From Streptomyces sp. SCSIO 75703 (GTDB taxonomy: Bacteria; Actinomycetota; Actinomycetes; Streptomycetales; Streptomycetaceae), in assembly GCF_036607905.1 (NCBI RefSeq), contig NZ_CP144555.1, forward strand, positions 868,001-932,000: a stretch of 64,000 nucleotides of DNA. The letters run 5' to 3'. Positions 1 through 9,306 of this stretch are shown one piece after another. Position 1 is the stretch's first letter. Each line of letters starts with the position of its first letter. The notes beneath the pieces were generated by a model. The model was not told the origin of the DNA. It saw nothing but the letters and a program-made list of their open reading frames with translations, and did not search any database. Made by a program: the position numbers and the translations under genes.

Positions 1-945
1 GTCGGCGAGGAGGTTGCCGGCGAGCACGGCGGCGGTGGCGAGCGTGGTGAGCGCGGCCAGCAGCGGGAAGTCGACGGCGGTGGCGGCCTCCACGGTGGCG
101 GCGGCGATGCCGGGCCAGCTGAAGACGGACTCCACCAGCAGGGCGCCGGTGATGAGTTCGGGTACCCGGGAGCCGATCAGGGTGAGCACCGGGAGCAGTC
201 CGGAGCGCAGCGCGTGGCCGAACAGGACGGTGCCCTCCCCGATGCCGCGGGCGCGGGCGCCGCGTACCGGGTCCTCGGCGAGGGCGTCGGTCACGCCCTG
301 GCGGACGTAGAGCGTGAACCAGGGCAGTTGGGAGACGGCGAGCACCCCGGCGGGGAGCACCAGGTGGCTCGCCACCTGCCCGGCGCTGACCAGTTCGCTG
401 CCGGTGTCGGTGAGGCCGCCGGCCGGCAGGACGCCCCAGTGCAGGGCGAAGAGCCAGACGGCGAGGAGCGCCGTCCAGAAGACCGGCGCGGCCTCCAGGG
501 AGTAGGCGAGCGAGGTGACGGCGCGGTCGGTGAGCGAGCCGGGGCGGCGGGCGGCCAGGACGCCGAGCACGACCCCGGCCACGACGGCGGCGGCGAAGGC
601 GACGGCGCACAGCAGGGCGCTCCACACGAGGCGTTCGCCGATCACCTGGGTGACGGGCTGGCGCATGACGGTGGAGTGACCGAAGTCGCCGCCGAGCGCC
701 GAGGTCAGCCAGTGCCACCAGCGGGCGACGACGGACTGGTCGACGCCGAGGTTGGCGCGCAGCCGGTCCAGGGTCTCCTGGTCGGCGCCGAGCGCCGCGC
801 TGCCGGCGTACGCCTTCACCGGGTCGAACGGGGAGAGGGCGGCGATGGCGAAGACGCCGAAGGTGACGACGAGGACGACGGGGACGGCGAACAGTGCCCG
901 CCGTCCCGTCATGCGGGCCATCGCCCCCCAGGGGATCGGGGTCAC
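1..945 (-). CDS. Dipeptide/oligopeptide-type ABC importer permease (DppB-like), C-terminus cut by window edge
   Basis: Integral membrane permease of a family-5 peptide-type ABC importer. 315 codons are visible and the frame stays open to base 1, so the C-terminus is missing. It starts at a GTG that overlaps the TGA of the upstream binding-protein gene (GTGA at 945-942), which implies translational coupling. Visible features are an N-terminal hydrophobic segment (about residues 17-37), more hydrophobic stretches near 107-131, 155-172, 195-212 and 260-280, and an EAA-type loop (about 221-250, containing ARARGIG) where the ATPase docks. The order binding protein then permease is the usual one for this family; the second permease and ATPases should lie beyond the left edge. 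The substrate (peptide, nickel or another small solute) cannot be told from sequence. Confidence 0.9.
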   Translation of the reverse strand, partial: MTPIPWGAMARMTGRRALFAVPVVLVVTFGVFAIAALSPFDPVKAYAGSAALGADQETLDRLRANLGVDQSVVARWWHWLTSALGGDFGHSTVMRQPVTQVIGERLVWSALLCAVAFAAAVVAGVVLGVLAARRPGSLTDRAVTSLAYSLEAAPVFWTALLAVWLFALHWGVLPAGGLTDTGSELVSAGQVASHLVLPAGVLAVSQLPWFTLYVRQGVTDALAEDPVRGARARGIGEGTVLFGHALRSGLLPVLTLIGSRVPELITGALLVESVFSWPGIAAATVEAATAVDFPLLAALTTLATAAVLAGNLLAD

Positions 946-2534
946 TTCTTCGGCTGCCAGTCCTCGATGTTCCACCACGGGCCGCTGGCGAAGCCGTGCT
1001 CGTGCGGTTCGAGCTGGGTGGTCAGGCCGTCCCAGCGGTCGTCGAGGACGTAGAGGTGGTCGATGTGGGTGAGGAAGGTGTAGCCGGGGTCCTCGACCAG
1101 GGCCTTCTGGAGCGCGGTGTAGGCGGTGCGGCGTTCGCCGTCGTCGTGGGCGCGGCGCCCGGTGTCCAGGGCGCGGTCGACGGCCGGGTTGCGGTAGCCC
1201 GGCATGTTGTTGAAGCCGTCGCCGGCCAGCGAGGAGTGCAGCAGGGTGTAGAGGCCGAAGTCGGGGTCGCCGACGCTGCCGAAACCGGCCAGGACGGCGT
1301 CCTTGCCCATGCGCGGTTCGATGACCTCCCAGGTGGCGCCCTCGACCTTGACTTCGATGCCGGCCTTCTTGGCGTCGGAGGCGTAGGCGAGCGCGTGGTC
1401 CTGGCGGACCTTGTCGCCGGAGGGGTAGAAGAGCGTGAAGGAGGCACGGGTGCCGTCCTTGACGCGGACGCCGTCGGCGCCGGACTTCCAGCCGGCCCGG
1501 TCGAGGCGGTCGGTGGCGCCCTCGAGGTCGTGGGGGCGCTCGATGCCCTCGGCGTACCAGGGGTCGTCGGCGGGCAGCGGCCCGTAGGCGGGGGTGCCCG
1601 CGCCGTCGAGGATCTTGTCGACCATGGCCTGGCGGTCCACGGCGGCGTCCAGCGCCCGGCGGATGTCGAGGTCGCCGGTGACCTTGCCCGCGGTGGGCAG
1701 GGTGACGGCGCGGAAGTCGTACGACCTGGCCTCGTGGAGCCGCTTGCCGCGGTCCTTGTCGAAGGTGGCGGCGAGGTTGGGGGGCAGCACGGCGCCGTCG
1801 AGGTCGCCGGAGCGCAGCCGGGTGGCGCGGACGTTGTCGTCGGCGATGATGGCCATGGTGAGGGACTTCACCTTGGGGGTGCCGCCCCAGTAGTGGGGGT
1901 TGGCCTTGAAGGTGAGCTTCTCGCCCTTGCTCCAGCCGGCCAGGACGTAGGGGCCGGTGCCGATCGGGCGGGTGTTGAAGGAGCCGGTGTTCGGGTCCTG
2001 CCCGCCCGCCTTGTGCTCGGGGACGATGGGGAGCACGGTCCGCGAGGCGAACGGCGCGTAGGGGTACTTCAGGGAGAAGACGACCTTGTCGTCGCCGTCG
2101 GCGCGCACCTCGCGGATGGCGTCGAGTTCGCTGCGGGCGGTGTTGTTGGTCTTCGGGTCGAGGACGGTGCGGTAGGTGAAGACCACGTCCTCGGCGGTCA
2201 GCGGCTCGCCGTCGCTGAAGGTGACGCCCTCGCGCAGGGTGTACGTGTAGGTGCGCCCGTCGTCGGCGACCTCGGGCAGGGCGGTGGCCAGGGCCGGCTT
2301 GAGGCTCATGTCGGCGTCGCGGGCGAGCAGCCCGTCGAAGATCTTGGAGTTGCCGTCCTTGCCGTAGCCCAGCAGCGGGCTGAGGGTGTCCGGTTCGGTG
2401 CCGACCCCGATGACGACGGACTCGGCCGCCTTGGTGCCGTCCGGCTCGCCGCCGCTGCCGGGCGCCGAGCAGGCCGCTGCCCCGGCGGCCAACGCCACGG
2501 CCGCGGCGGCGCTTCGTATCCGACGGGTCGTCAT
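942..2534 (-). CDS. Extracellular solute-binding lipoprotein, family 5 (DppA/OppA-like)
   Basis: Substrate-capture component of the peptide-type ABC importer, 530 residues, a normal length for SBP family 5. The N-terminus is a lipoprotein signal peptide: twin Arg near the start, an Ala-rich core, then lipobox LAAGAAAC with the lipidated Cys at residue 22. The body has the family pattern, including GTEPDTLSPLL near the N-terminus and LREGVTFSDGEPLTAEDV around residues 95-120. The start ATG has a strong RBS (GGGGGAG, 2 nt upstream of the AC spacer). It is followed directly by the permease with a 4-nt overlap and is probably transcribed from the promoter noted at 2569-2597. The ligand is unknown. 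Confidence 0.93.
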   Translation of the reverse strand: MTTRRIRSAAAAVALAAGAAACSAPGSGGEPDGTKAAESVVIGVGTEPDTLSPLLGYGKDGNSKIFDGLLARDADMSLKPALATALPEVADDGRTYTYTLREGVTFSDGEPLTAEDVVFTYRTVLDPKTNNTARSELDAIREVRADGDDKVVFSLKYPYAPFASRTVLPIVPEHKAGGQDPNTGSFNTRPIGTGPYVLAGWSKGEKLTFKANPHYWGGTPKVKSLTMAIIADDNVRATRLRSGDLDGAVLPPNLAATFDKDRGKRLHEARSYDFRAVTLPTAGKVTGDLDIRRALDAAVDRQAMVDKILDGAGTPAYGPLPADDPWYAEGIERPHDLEGATDRLDRAGWKSGADGVRVKDGTRASFTLFYPSGDKVRQDHALAYASDAKKAGIEVKVEGATWEVIEPRMGKDAVLAGFGSVGDPDFGLYTLLHSSLAGDGFNNMPGYRNPAVDRALDTGRRAHDDGERRTAYTALQKALVEDPGYTFLTHIDHLYVLDDRWDGLTTQLEPHEHGFASGPWWNIEDWQPKK

Positions 2535-2568
2535 GTCTCCCCCACGCGATTGTTGCTGGTGAACGGCT

Positions 2569-2597
2569 ATTGCACATCAGTCGCATTTGAAGGTCAA
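2569..2597 (-). promoter_or_regulatory. Likely sigma-70-type promoter of the peptide-importer operon
   Basis: On the minus strand TTGACC (2597-2592) is followed by a 17-nt spacer and TGCAAT (2574-2569). This is a good match to a vegetative promoter and would place the transcript start about 27 nt before the lipoprotein ATG. The rest of the 2535-2889 gap has no gene. It holds a 12-bp palindrome GGCCGATCGGCC at 2705-2716, which could be an operator. Confidence 0.5.
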
Positions 2598-2889
2598 GCG
2601 GACGCCTGAACCATCCGGTTCGTGACAGAAGCCACAGAGACCCGACCTTCACCGGAACTACACGCGTGTGATTGATTCAGCCATATGGCGCGATTTCGCC
2701 GACTGGCCGATCGGCCGATCAACCGGACCGACCCCGTTTGACCAGATCGACCCCTTCACCCCCTGCCCGCTTCACCCCTTTCATTTCCTTCATCCCTCTT
2801 CACCCCCTTGCGGGTTCTTTCCTTCTTCTTTCGCTTCGTGACACGACGTTCCGCGCCGTGGTGCGCACGCCGCGCGTCGAGAAAGGCAT

Positions 2890-3735
2890 GTGGACGTGAA
2901 CGCCACAGTGACCGACTTCCACTACGGGGCCGTGACCCCCGTCGCCGCCTACCTGATGGCCTGCCTGGGATCGGCGCTCGGCCTGCGCTGCACGGTGCGC
3001 TCGATGCGCCGCGGCCCCCAGGGCCGGCGGGCCGGCTGGCTCACCCTGGGGGCCGTCTCCATCGGCTGCGGCATCTGGTCCATGCACTTCATCGCCATGA
3101 TGGGCTTCAGCGTGGAGGGCGCCGTCCTCCAGTACGACACCCGGCTCACCGTGCTGAGCCTGCTGGTCGCGGTGGCCGTCGTCGCGGTCGGGGTGTTCCT
3201 CGTCGGCTACCGCGGCTCGGGCCCGGTGACGCTGGGCACGGCGGGCGTCTTCACCGGGCTCGGCGTCGCGGCGATGCACTACATCGGGATGGCCGCGATG
3301 CACACGGGCGGCGAGATCCGCTACGACACGGCGCTCGTGGCGCTCTCGGTGGTGATCGCGGTGGTGGCGGCCACGGCCGCGCTGTGGGCGGCGGTGTCGG
3401 TGCGCGGGTTCTGGGCGACCCTCGTGGCGAGCCTCGTCATGGGCGTCGCGGTGAGCGGCATGCACTACACCGGCATGGCCGCGGTCAGCGTCCACCTGAC
3501 CCACACGGCACCGGCGCACCACTCCTCGGCCGGTCTGCTCTCCTTCCTGCTGGCCATGATCGCCGGGCCGCTGGCGGTGCTGGTGGTGGCGGCGGTGGTC
3601 GTCATGTTCGACCCGGAGATGGTGCTCGGGGAGAGCGAGGCGGAGCGGGGCCCGCGCCACGGGCGCGCCGCGCACGGCGCGGGCACCGGGCGGGACACCG
3701 AACCGCCGTTCACCCACCGGCGACCGGGCGGATGA
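2890..3735 (+). CDS. MHYT-domain integral membrane sensor protein
   Basis: Stand-alone MHYT-domain membrane protein, 281 residues. Three copies of the signature are visible, SMHFIAMM, AMHYIGMAAMH and GMHYTGMAAV, each at the end of a hydrophobic segment, with about seven membrane spans overall. MHYT domains are proposed to bind copper through the Met/His residues and to sense a diatomic gas or redox signal; that is family knowledge, not shown here. No cytoplasmic GGDEF, EAL or kinase domain follows, only a charged tail after about residue 245. The GTG at 2890 is very close to the GAGAAAGG ribosome site; the in-frame GTG at 2896, 9 nt from that site, is an equally good or better start. Confidence 0.9.
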   Translation: MDVNATVTDFHYGAVTPVAAYLMACLGSALGLRCTVRSMRRGPQGRRAGWLTLGAVSIGCGIWSMHFIAMMGFSVEGAVLQYDTRLTVLSLLVAVAVVAVGVFLVGYRGSGPVTLGTAGVFTGLGVAAMHYIGMAAMHTGGEIRYDTALVALSVVIAVVAATAALWAAVSVRGFWATLVASLVMGVAVSGMHYTGMAAVSVHLTHTAPAHHSSAGLLSFLLAMIAGPLAVLVVAAVVVMFDPEMVLGESEAERGPRHGRAAHGAGTGRDTEPPFTHRRPGG

Positions 3736-3870
3736 GGGACCGCGCCGCGCCCGTACGGAAGGCGCCCCGCGCTGGGCGCGAGGGGCCATCCCCGCGCCGG
3801 ATGAGAGGTGACGTCCCCGCTCCGGGCGGGTGACGTCCCCGCGCCGCTCGGCGGCCGGGCCCCGGGCGGC

Positions 3871-4383
3871 TCAGCCGAGCCGGGCGGCGAACACCTCGTA
3901 CGCGTCCTCGTCGAAGAGGACGAACCGCGCCTCCTCCACCGAGGCCGGCGACGCGCGCACCGTCTGCACGGCGATCCGGGCGGCGCCGTCCATCGGCCAT
4001 CCGTAGACACCGGCGGAGACCGCCGGGAACGCGACGCTGCGGGCGCCGAGTTCGTCCGCCACGCGCAGCGACTCCCGGTAGCAGGAGGCCAGCAGTGCCG
4101 AGCGGTCGTCCCGGCGGGAGAAGCGCGGGCCGACCGTGTGGATGACCCAGCGGGCGTCCAGGTCGCCCGCGGTGGTGGCGACGGCCGCCCCGGTGGGCAG
4201 GCCCTCGGGATACCGAAAGGCGCGCAGCCGGCGGCACTCCGCCAGGATCGCGGGCCCGCCGCGCCGGTGGATGGCGCCGTCGACGCCGCCCCCGCCGAGC
4301 AGCGAGGAGTTGGCGGCGTTGACGAGCGCGTCGGCGCTCTCGCGCGTGATGTCGCCCCGGACGAGCGTGATGCGGGGGCTCAC
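3871..4383 (-). CDS. Macro-domain protein (O-acetyl-ADP-ribose deacetylase type)
   Basis: Single macro domain of 170 residues that probably binds and hydrolyses ADP-ribose derivatives (MacroD/YmdB type). The diagnostic N-terminal motif [18 protein letters not shown] is present, as are GDITRE at the front and the late [12 protein letters not shown] loop that closes over the distal ribose. The start GTG overlaps the stop of the upstream FAD oxidoreductase (GTGA at 4383-4380), so the two are translationally coupled. The functional reason for that pairing is not obvious. Confidence 0.93.
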   Translation of the reverse strand: MSPRITLVRGDITRESADALVNAANSSLLGGGGVDGAIHRRGGPAILAECRRLRAFRYPEGLPTGAAVATTAGDLDARWVIHTVGPRFSRRDDRSALLASCYRESLRVADELGARSVAFPAVSAGVYGWPMDGAARIAVQTVRASPASVEEARFVLFDEDAYEVFAARLG

Positions 4384-5789
4384 GACCGCCTCAGCCTCCG
4401 CCAGACCGCCTTGGCCGCGTTGTGTCCCGGCATGCCGTGCACGCCGGGGCCCGGCGGGGTGGCCGAGGAGCAGATGAAGACGGCCGGGTGCGGGGTGGCG
4501 TACGGGGTCGGGGAGAGCTTGGGGCGCAGCAGGGTCTGGAGCCCGGAGACGGCGCCGGTGGCGATGTCCCCGCCGACGTAGTTGGCGTTGTGGGCGGCGA
4601 GTTCGCGTGGGCCGGCGGTGGCGCGGGCGAGGACGCGGTCCCGGAACCCGGGGGCGAAGCGCTCCAGTTGGCGTTCGATGGCGTCCGTGAGATCGCCCGT
4701 CCAGCCGTGCGGGACGTGTCCGTACGCCCAGAAGACGTGCTTGCCCGCCGGGGCGCGGGTGGGGTCGGCGACGCTGGGCTGCACCGTGATGAGGAAGGGC
4801 GGGGTGGGGGCGCGGCCCTCGCGGGAGACGGCGTGCAGTGCCGCGCCGATCTCCGCGCTGTCCGCGCCGATCTGCACGGTGCCCGCCCTGCGGGGGGCCT
4901 CGGCGGTCCACGGGACGGGGCCGTCCAGCGCGTAGTCGATCTTGAAGACGCCGGGTCCGTACCGGTAGCCCGCGTAGTGGTTGCCGAGGCCGGCGATGCG
5001 GGCCAGGGCGGTGGGCGAGGTGTCGAAGACGTAGGCGCGGGCGGGCGGCAGGTCGTCGAGGCGTTTGACCTCGTAGTCGGTGTGGACGGCACCGCCGAGG
5101 TCGGTGAGGAGGGCGGCGAGGGCGTCGGAGATGGCCTGGGAGCCGCCACGCGCCACGGGCCAGCCGCGGGCGTGCGCGGCCAGGGCGAAGACCAGGCCGA
5201 CGCCGCTGGTGGCCAGGCCGCCGAGGGGGGCCATGACGTGGGCGACGAGACCGGCGAGGAGCGTCCTGGCCTTCTCGTCGTGGAAGCGCCGGGCGAGCCA
5301 GGTGGACGGGGGCAGCGCGGCCAGTCCGAAACGGGCGAGGGTGACCGGGTCGCGGGGCAGCGCCGTGCCGGGCAGGGACATGAAGTCGCGCAGGAGCGTG
5401 TCCCACCGGGGCAGGAAGGGGCCGACCAGACGGCGGTAGGTGCCCGCGTCGCGCGGTCCGAGGGAGGCGGCCGTCTCGCCCACCGAGCGGGAGAGCACGG
5501 CGGCCGAGCCGTCGGGGAAGGGGTGTGCCATCGGGAGGGGGGCGTGCAGCCAGTGCAGTCCGTACCGCTCCAGGGGGAGGTCGCGGAAGGCGGGAGAGTT
5601 GACGGCGAGGGGGTGCGCGGCGGAGCAGGGGTCGTGCCGGAAGCCGGGCAGGGTCAGCTCAGCGGTGCGGGCGCCGCCGCCCACGGTGCCCTGGGCCTCG
5701 AAGACGGCGACGGAGAAGCCGCGCCGGGCCAGTTCCACGGCAGCGGTCAGCCCGTTCGGCCCCGCTCCCACCACGACCGCATCGAGCAT
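4380..5789 (-). CDS. FAD-dependent phytoene-desaturase-like oxidoreductase
   Basis: NAD(P)/FAD-dependent oxidoreductase of the carotenoid isomerase/phytoene dehydrogenase-like (CrtI-related) family, 469 residues. The N-terminal Rossmann motif GAGPNG (residues 8-13), followed about 20 residues later by an acidic FEAQ, binds FAD. The C-terminal [16 protein letters not shown] block is the usual flavin-contacting end of this family. I chose ATG 5789, which has AAGG 8 nt upstream; a GTG three codons earlier overlaps that ribosome site. No crt genes are nearby, so carotenoid metabolism should not be assumed; many actinomycete members act on unknown substrates. It is the first gene of a two-gene unit with the macro-domain protein. 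Confidence 0.88.
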   Translation of the reverse strand: MLDAVVVGAGPNGLTAAVELARRGFSVAVFEAQGTVGGGARTAELTLPGFRHDPCSAAHPLAVNSPAFRDLPLERYGLHWLHAPLPMAHPFPDGSAAVLSRSVGETAASLGPRDAGTYRRLVGPFLPRWDTLLRDFMSLPGTALPRDPVTLARFGLAALPPSTWLARRFHDEKARTLLAGLVAHVMAPLGGLATSGVGLVFALAAHARGWPVARGGSQAISDALAALLTDLGGAVHTDYEVKRLDDLPPARAYVFDTSPTALARIAGLGNHYAGYRYGPGVFKIDYALDGPVPWTAEAPRRAGTVQIGADSAEIGAALHAVSREGRAPTPPFLITVQPSVADPTRAPAGKHVFWAYGHVPHGWTGDLTDAIERQLERFAPGFRDRVLARATAGPRELAAHNANYVGGDIATGAVSGLQTLLRPKLSPTPYATPHPAVFICSSATPPGPGVHGMPGHNAAKAVWRRLRRS

Positions 5790-5798
5790 CGACGCCAC

Positions 5799-6095
5799 CT
5801 TGCGACCCCTTCGTCAGCCGACGGGCACTGGTTGTCCAGGATAGGCGCCGGCGCTGACATGTTCCGGTCGCGGGGGCCGGTACTGGCCCGAGTCCGGGGA
5901 AGGGGTCTCTCCTCGGCCGGGGCGGGTCCGGGGCGGGGAGCGGGTCCGCCGGCGAAGGGCGCCATCCGGGGCGGGGCAGGGGCGGCGGGTCAGGGCGGGC
6001 GCGGGCCCGGCGCGGGGCCCCGGCGGGCCCGGGGCGAGCGGCCGGCCCGGCCGGGCGGACGCGCCGCTCGCGTGCGCCGCCCGGCCGGGGACCGG
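5799..6095. other. Gene-free GC-rich spacer
   Basis: About 300 bases of very GC-rich sequence with runs of GGGCGGG/GGCCC and no open frame with a credible start and RBS. It separates two minus-strand genes and may hold the end of the phosphatase transcript. I see no clear promoter in it. Confidence 0.5.
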
Positions 6096-6956
6096 TCAGC
6101 CCGGCTGGGACCCCGGGTCCCCCGCCAGGAGTGCCGCCACCTGGCGGGCGGTCGCCGCGTCGCGGGCCGTGGTGAACGGCAGGTCGTTGCCGCCGGTGAT
6201 GCGGAAGGGCTCGCCGTCACGGGTCAGGTGGATGCCGCCCGCCTCCTCGACCAGGAGGATGCCCGCCGCGTGGTCCCAGGCCGCCTCCCACGAGAAGGCC
6301 GTGGCGTCGACGCGGCCGAGGGCGACGTCCAGGTACTCCAGGCCGGCCGAACCGCACGGGCGGGGGGCCACGCCCGGGACGCGCAGGCCGAGCAGGGCGC
6401 GCTTCTGGTCGTCGGTCGTGTAGTCCGGGTGGGAGGTGGCGACGCGCAGGTCACGGCCCGGCTCCGGCGGTCCGGCGTGCAGGCGTACGCCGTCCAGGAA
6501 GGCCCCCTGGCCGCGCCGGGCGGTGGCGAAACGGTCCTGCGCGGGGGCGTAGGTCCAGGAGGCGAGCACGCTGCCGTGCCGGGCGAGCGCGACCAGCGTG
6601 CAGAAGCCGGTCTCCCCGCGCACGAACTGGCGGGTGCCGTCGACGGGGTCGACGATCCACACCGGGGCGTCGCCCTGTATCGCCTCGTAGGTGGCCGGGT
6701 TGTCGTGCACCGCTTCCTCGCCGACGACCTCGGAGCCGGGCATCAGCAGCCGCAGGGCCTCGGTGAGGTACAGCTCGGCCTGCCGGTCCGCGTCGGTCAC
6801 CAGATCGTGCGGGCCGGACTTCTGGTCCACCTCGTCGTCGGCGAGCCGCCGCCAGCGGGGCATGATCTCCTGCGCGGCCGCCTTGCGGACGGCCTCCTCC
6901 ACGTCGCCGGCGTGCCGGGTGAGAAACTCGTCGATGGTTTCGTAGTCCTCGATCAT
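6096..6956 (-). CDS. Inositol monophosphatase family phosphatase
   Basis: Mg2+-dependent sugar-phosphatase-fold enzyme (IMPase/FBPase/CysQ superfamily), 286 residues from the chosen ATG. The metal site is visible: E80-E81, the WIVDPVDGT motif with D103 and D106, and the second signature AWDHAAGILLVEEAGG with D228. These cover all expected catalytic residues. The substrate could be inositol phosphate, histidinol phosphate (HisN type) or PAP; sequence alone does not choose. The ATG at 6956 has a GGAGG only 1 nt away, so a start 12 codons upstream (GTG at 6992) is possible. Confidence 0.9.
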   Translation of the reverse strand: MIEDYETIDEFLTRHAGDVEEAVRKAAAQEIMPRWRRLADDEVDQKSGPHDLVTDADRQAELYLTEALRLLMPGSEVVGEEAVHDNPATYEAIQGDAPVWIVDPVDGTRQFVRGETGFCTLVALARHGSVLASWTYAPAQDRFATARRGQGAFLDGVRLHAGPPEPGRDLRVATSHPDYTTDDQKRALLGLRVPGVAPRPCGSAGLEYLDVALGRVDATAFSWEAAWDHAAGILLVEEAGGIHLTRDGEPFRITGGNDLPFTTARDAATARQVAALLAGDPGSQPG

Positions 6957-7165
6957 GCCTCCATGAGAGCACGAGGGACTGACAAACCCCACCCGGACCG
7001 TGTACGGCGGGTGGAATCGAGGTGAACACCCTGCCCGCGGGCGGTCCCGGCGGGTGCGAGAGGGTGTTTCCGGCCGTCCCCGGGGCGGGGCGGCGGGGGC
7101 CCGTGGTTCGCGGACCGGTTCCGCGGGCAGGGCGCCCGGGACCTACGACGGGGAGGAGCGAAGGA

Positions 7166-7477
7166 ATGATCACCGTACGGTCGGTGGGGAGGTCCGCGGC
7201 GGGGGCGGCGGCGCTGACGGTGAGCACCGTGGTGGTCACCCTGGGCGTCCTGGCGTTCACCGCGGACACCGCGGGGGACGTCGACCGCAGCGCGTTCTTC
7301 GGCTCGATGGTGTTCCGTTCGGCACGGGATAGCGACGGGGGGTTCAGCATGACCGCCGGCACCGGGAACCCGGTGCCGCTCGTCGTGCTCTTCCTCCTGC
7401 TCACGGTCGTCCTGACGGGGGTTCAGGCGGTACGACGGCGCGGGGGCGGCCGGGACGGCCGCACCGGCCGCCGGTGA
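7166..7477 (+). CDS. Small two-span membrane protein, unknown function
   Basis: 103-residue protein with two hydrophobic segments, about residues 10-30 and 68-88, joined by a hydrophilic extracytoplasmic-type loop of about 40 residues, and ending in an Arg/Gly-rich tail. I recognise no family. The start ATG is supported by GGGAGG and AAGG just upstream; a longer in-frame start at 7022 has no ribosome site. It ends one base before a strong terminator and faces the DUF3040 gene. Confidence 0.7.
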   Translation: MITVRSVGRSAAGAAALTVSTVVVTLGVLAFTADTAGDVDRSAFFGSMVFRSARDSDGGFSMTAGTGNPVPLVVLFLLLTVVLTGVQAVRRRGGGRDGRTGRR

Positions 7478-7514
7478 GCCGCCCCGCCCGGCCGGTGCGG
7501 CCGGGCGGGGCGGC
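7478..7514. terminator. Bidirectional intrinsic terminator
   Basis: A perfect 16-bp inverted repeat (GCCGCCCCGCCCGGCC and its complement) with a 5-nt loop starts immediately after the TGA at 7475-7477 and is followed by GTTT. It lies between two convergent small membrane-protein genes and would stop both. Confidence 0.8.
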
Positions 7515-7608
7515 GTTTCAGGAGGCGTGCCTCCAGGGGTGTTCCGGCGGCAGGGGCGGACGCGGGGCGTCCGGCCCCGCGGCGCGGGCGCCGTGCGCGC
7601 CGCTCCGG

Positions 7609-7899
7609 TCAGTGCCTCGGCCAGGAAGTGCGCCGGGGCGGCGGGTCGGGTCCCGGTGCCAGCAACTCCCCCGCCACACCGGCCAGGACGAGCCCGGTGG
7701 CGATGAGCAGACCGTGCGGGAGCACGATGCCGGCGCCGAACACCGCGAGCGCGGCGACCAGCAGCAGCCAGAGCCATCGGCGGCGCCGGTCGCGGGGCCT
7801 GCGGGGCAGGCCGCTCGCCAGGGCGTCGGCGAAACGGGGGTCCTCACGGCGCAGTCGCGCCTCGATCTCGGCGAGCCGGTCGTCAGGTGATCGGGGCAT
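7609..7899 (-). CDS. DUF3040 family small membrane protein
   Basis: 96-residue DUF3040-type protein, a family common in actinomycetes. It has the characteristic acidic N-terminus (DDRLAEIEARLRREDP), a basic stretch PRRPRDRRRRW, then two transmembrane segments at about residues 41-58 and 64-82. Function is unknown; the family is usually monocistronic. It lies convergent with the small membrane gene across a terminator and downstream of the antiporter gene on the same strand. Confidence 0.85.
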   Translation of the reverse strand: MPRSPDDRLAEIEARLRREDPRFADALASGLPRRPRDRRRRWLWLLLVAALAVFGAGIVLPHGLLIATGLVLAGVAGELLAPGPDPPPRRTSWPRH

Positions 7900-8007
7900 G
7901 GCTCCTCCCTTCCGGCGCGGGGCCGCAGGCAGGCGGGGCGGGTGAGGCGAGTGGGGCGGTCTTCTTTGCGGGCCATCTGTTCTCCTCGCGGGGTAGGCGG
8001 CATCACG

Positions 8008-9306
8008 TCACACCAGTACGAAGTAGCGCAACCACACATAGGCCGCCGCGATGCTGACCGTGGTGGCGGTGACCACCAGGCCGTAGCGGCTGAACTGCCA
8101 GAACGAGATGTGGTGTCCCTCGCGCGCGGCGATCCCGACCACCACGACGTTGGCCGAGGAGGCGATGATCGTGGCGTTTCCGCCGAGGTCCGCGCCGAGC
8201 GCGAAGGCCCACCACAGCATGCCCGCTTCCTCCAGGCCGCCCGCCGACTCCACGATCTCGGCGACGATCGGACTGACCGACGCCACGAACGGGATGTTGT
8301 CGATCAGTCCGGAGGGTACGACGGATCCGAAGACGAGGGCCATCGCGGTGCCGAAGAGCCTGCCGTCGGCCGCCTCCGCCGCCGCCCGCCCCAACTCGCC
8401 GATCACGCCGGTCTGCACCAGCGCGCCGACCATGACGAAGAGACCGGCGAAGAAGGCCAGGGTGTCCCACTCGACGTCCTTGGCGACCTCGGTGGGGTTG
8501 AGCCGCGAGGCGGCCAGCAGCACCAGGCCACCGCTGATCGCGACGACGGAGGGCTCCATGTCCAGATGGGTGTGGAGGACGAAGCCGGCGATCACCGCGG
8601 CCATCACCACACCGCTGAGGACCAGCAGCCGGGAGTCCTTGATGGCCTCGCGGGGGTTCATCTCCATGACGGCGGCGGCGCGTTCGGGGTCGTGGTGGAA
8701 GGCGCCGCGGAACAGGAACCGGCTCATCAGGATGAAAACGATCGTCAGCACGACGACGATCGGCGTCATGTGGATCAGGAAGTCGTTGAAGGACAGTCCC
8801 GCCCGGGAACCGATCATGATGTTGGGCGGGTCACCGATCAGGGTGGCGGCTCCGGCGATGTTGCAGGTCATCACCTCGGCGATCAGATAAGGGATGACGG
8901 GCAGTCCGAGCTGCCGGCAGACCGAGATGGTCACCGGCACGATCAGCAGGACCGTCGTCACGTTGTCCAGCCAGGGCGACGGTATCGCCGTCGCCAGGAT
9001 CAGCAACACCATCAGCCGGTACGGTCTGCCGCGCGCTTTGCGCGCGGCCCAGATGGCGATGAACTCGAAAAGACCGGTCCGCTTCAGCACGGCGACGATC
9101 AGCATCATGCCGAGCAGCAGGAAGATGACGTCCCAGTCGATGCCGGAGTCGGCGGAGAAGAAGGCGTGATCGGGTTCGGTCGCGCCGATGAGCAGCATCG
9201 CGACCGCGCCGCCCAGCGCGGCGGCGACCCGGTGCACCCACTCGGTCGCGATCAGGACGAAGACGACGGCGAACACCGCCACGGCGAGCCATGTCGTGAC
9301 GTTCAC
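8008..9306 (-). CDS. ArsB/NhaD-superfamily ion antiporter (SLC13-type permease)
   Basis: Integral membrane transporter of the ion-transporter superfamily that includes NhaD Na+/H+ antiporters and ArsB, 432 residues with about 12 predicted spans. Family motifs visible include SPWLDNVTTVLLIVP in the first half and SGLIDNIPFVAS in the second, the paired re-entrant loops with Asn/Asp that form the ion path, and GADLGGNATIIASSAN near the C-terminus. GDPPNIMIGS is also typical. The GTG start has GGGGGAGG 7 nt upstream and overlaps the TGA of a 53-codon ORF. The ion carried (Na+, arsenite or an anion) is not decidable; no ars genes are near. Confidence 0.88.
   Translation of the reverse strand: MNVTTWLAVAVFAVVFVLIATEWVHRVAAALGGAVAMLLIGATEPDHAFFSADSGIDWDVIFLLLGMMLIVAVLKRTGLFEFIAIWAARKARGRPYRLMVLLILATAIPSPWLDNVTTVLLIVPVTISVCRQLGLPVIPYLIAEVMTCNIAGAATLIGDPPNIMIGSRAGLSFNDFLIHMTPIVVVLTIVFILMSRFLFRGAFHHDPERAAAVMEMNPREAIKDSRLLVLSGVVMAAVIAGFVLHTHLDMEPSVVAISGGLVLLAASRLNPTEVAKDVEWDTLAFFAGLFVMVGALVQTGVIGELGRAAAEAADGRLFGTAMALVFGSVVPSGLIDNIPFVASVSPIVAEIVESAGGLEEAGMLWWAFALGADLGGNATIIASSANVVVVGIAAREGHHISFWQFSRYGLVVTATTVSIAAAYVWLRYFVLV

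Noticed and set aside
894..2609. 571-codon plus-strand open frame
   Set aside because: Antisense to the solute-binding lipoprotein gene, which has a lipobox and family motifs.
3807..3842. 14-bp direct repeat GGTGACGTCCCCGC
   Set aside because: Only two copies between convergent genes; no sign of an array, and too short to be meaningful alone.
4422..7025. 867-codon plus-strand open frame
   Set aside because: Antisense to the FAD oxidoreductase and phosphatase genes, which have full motifs; product is Gly/Arg/Val-rich without domains. Typical high-GC artefact.
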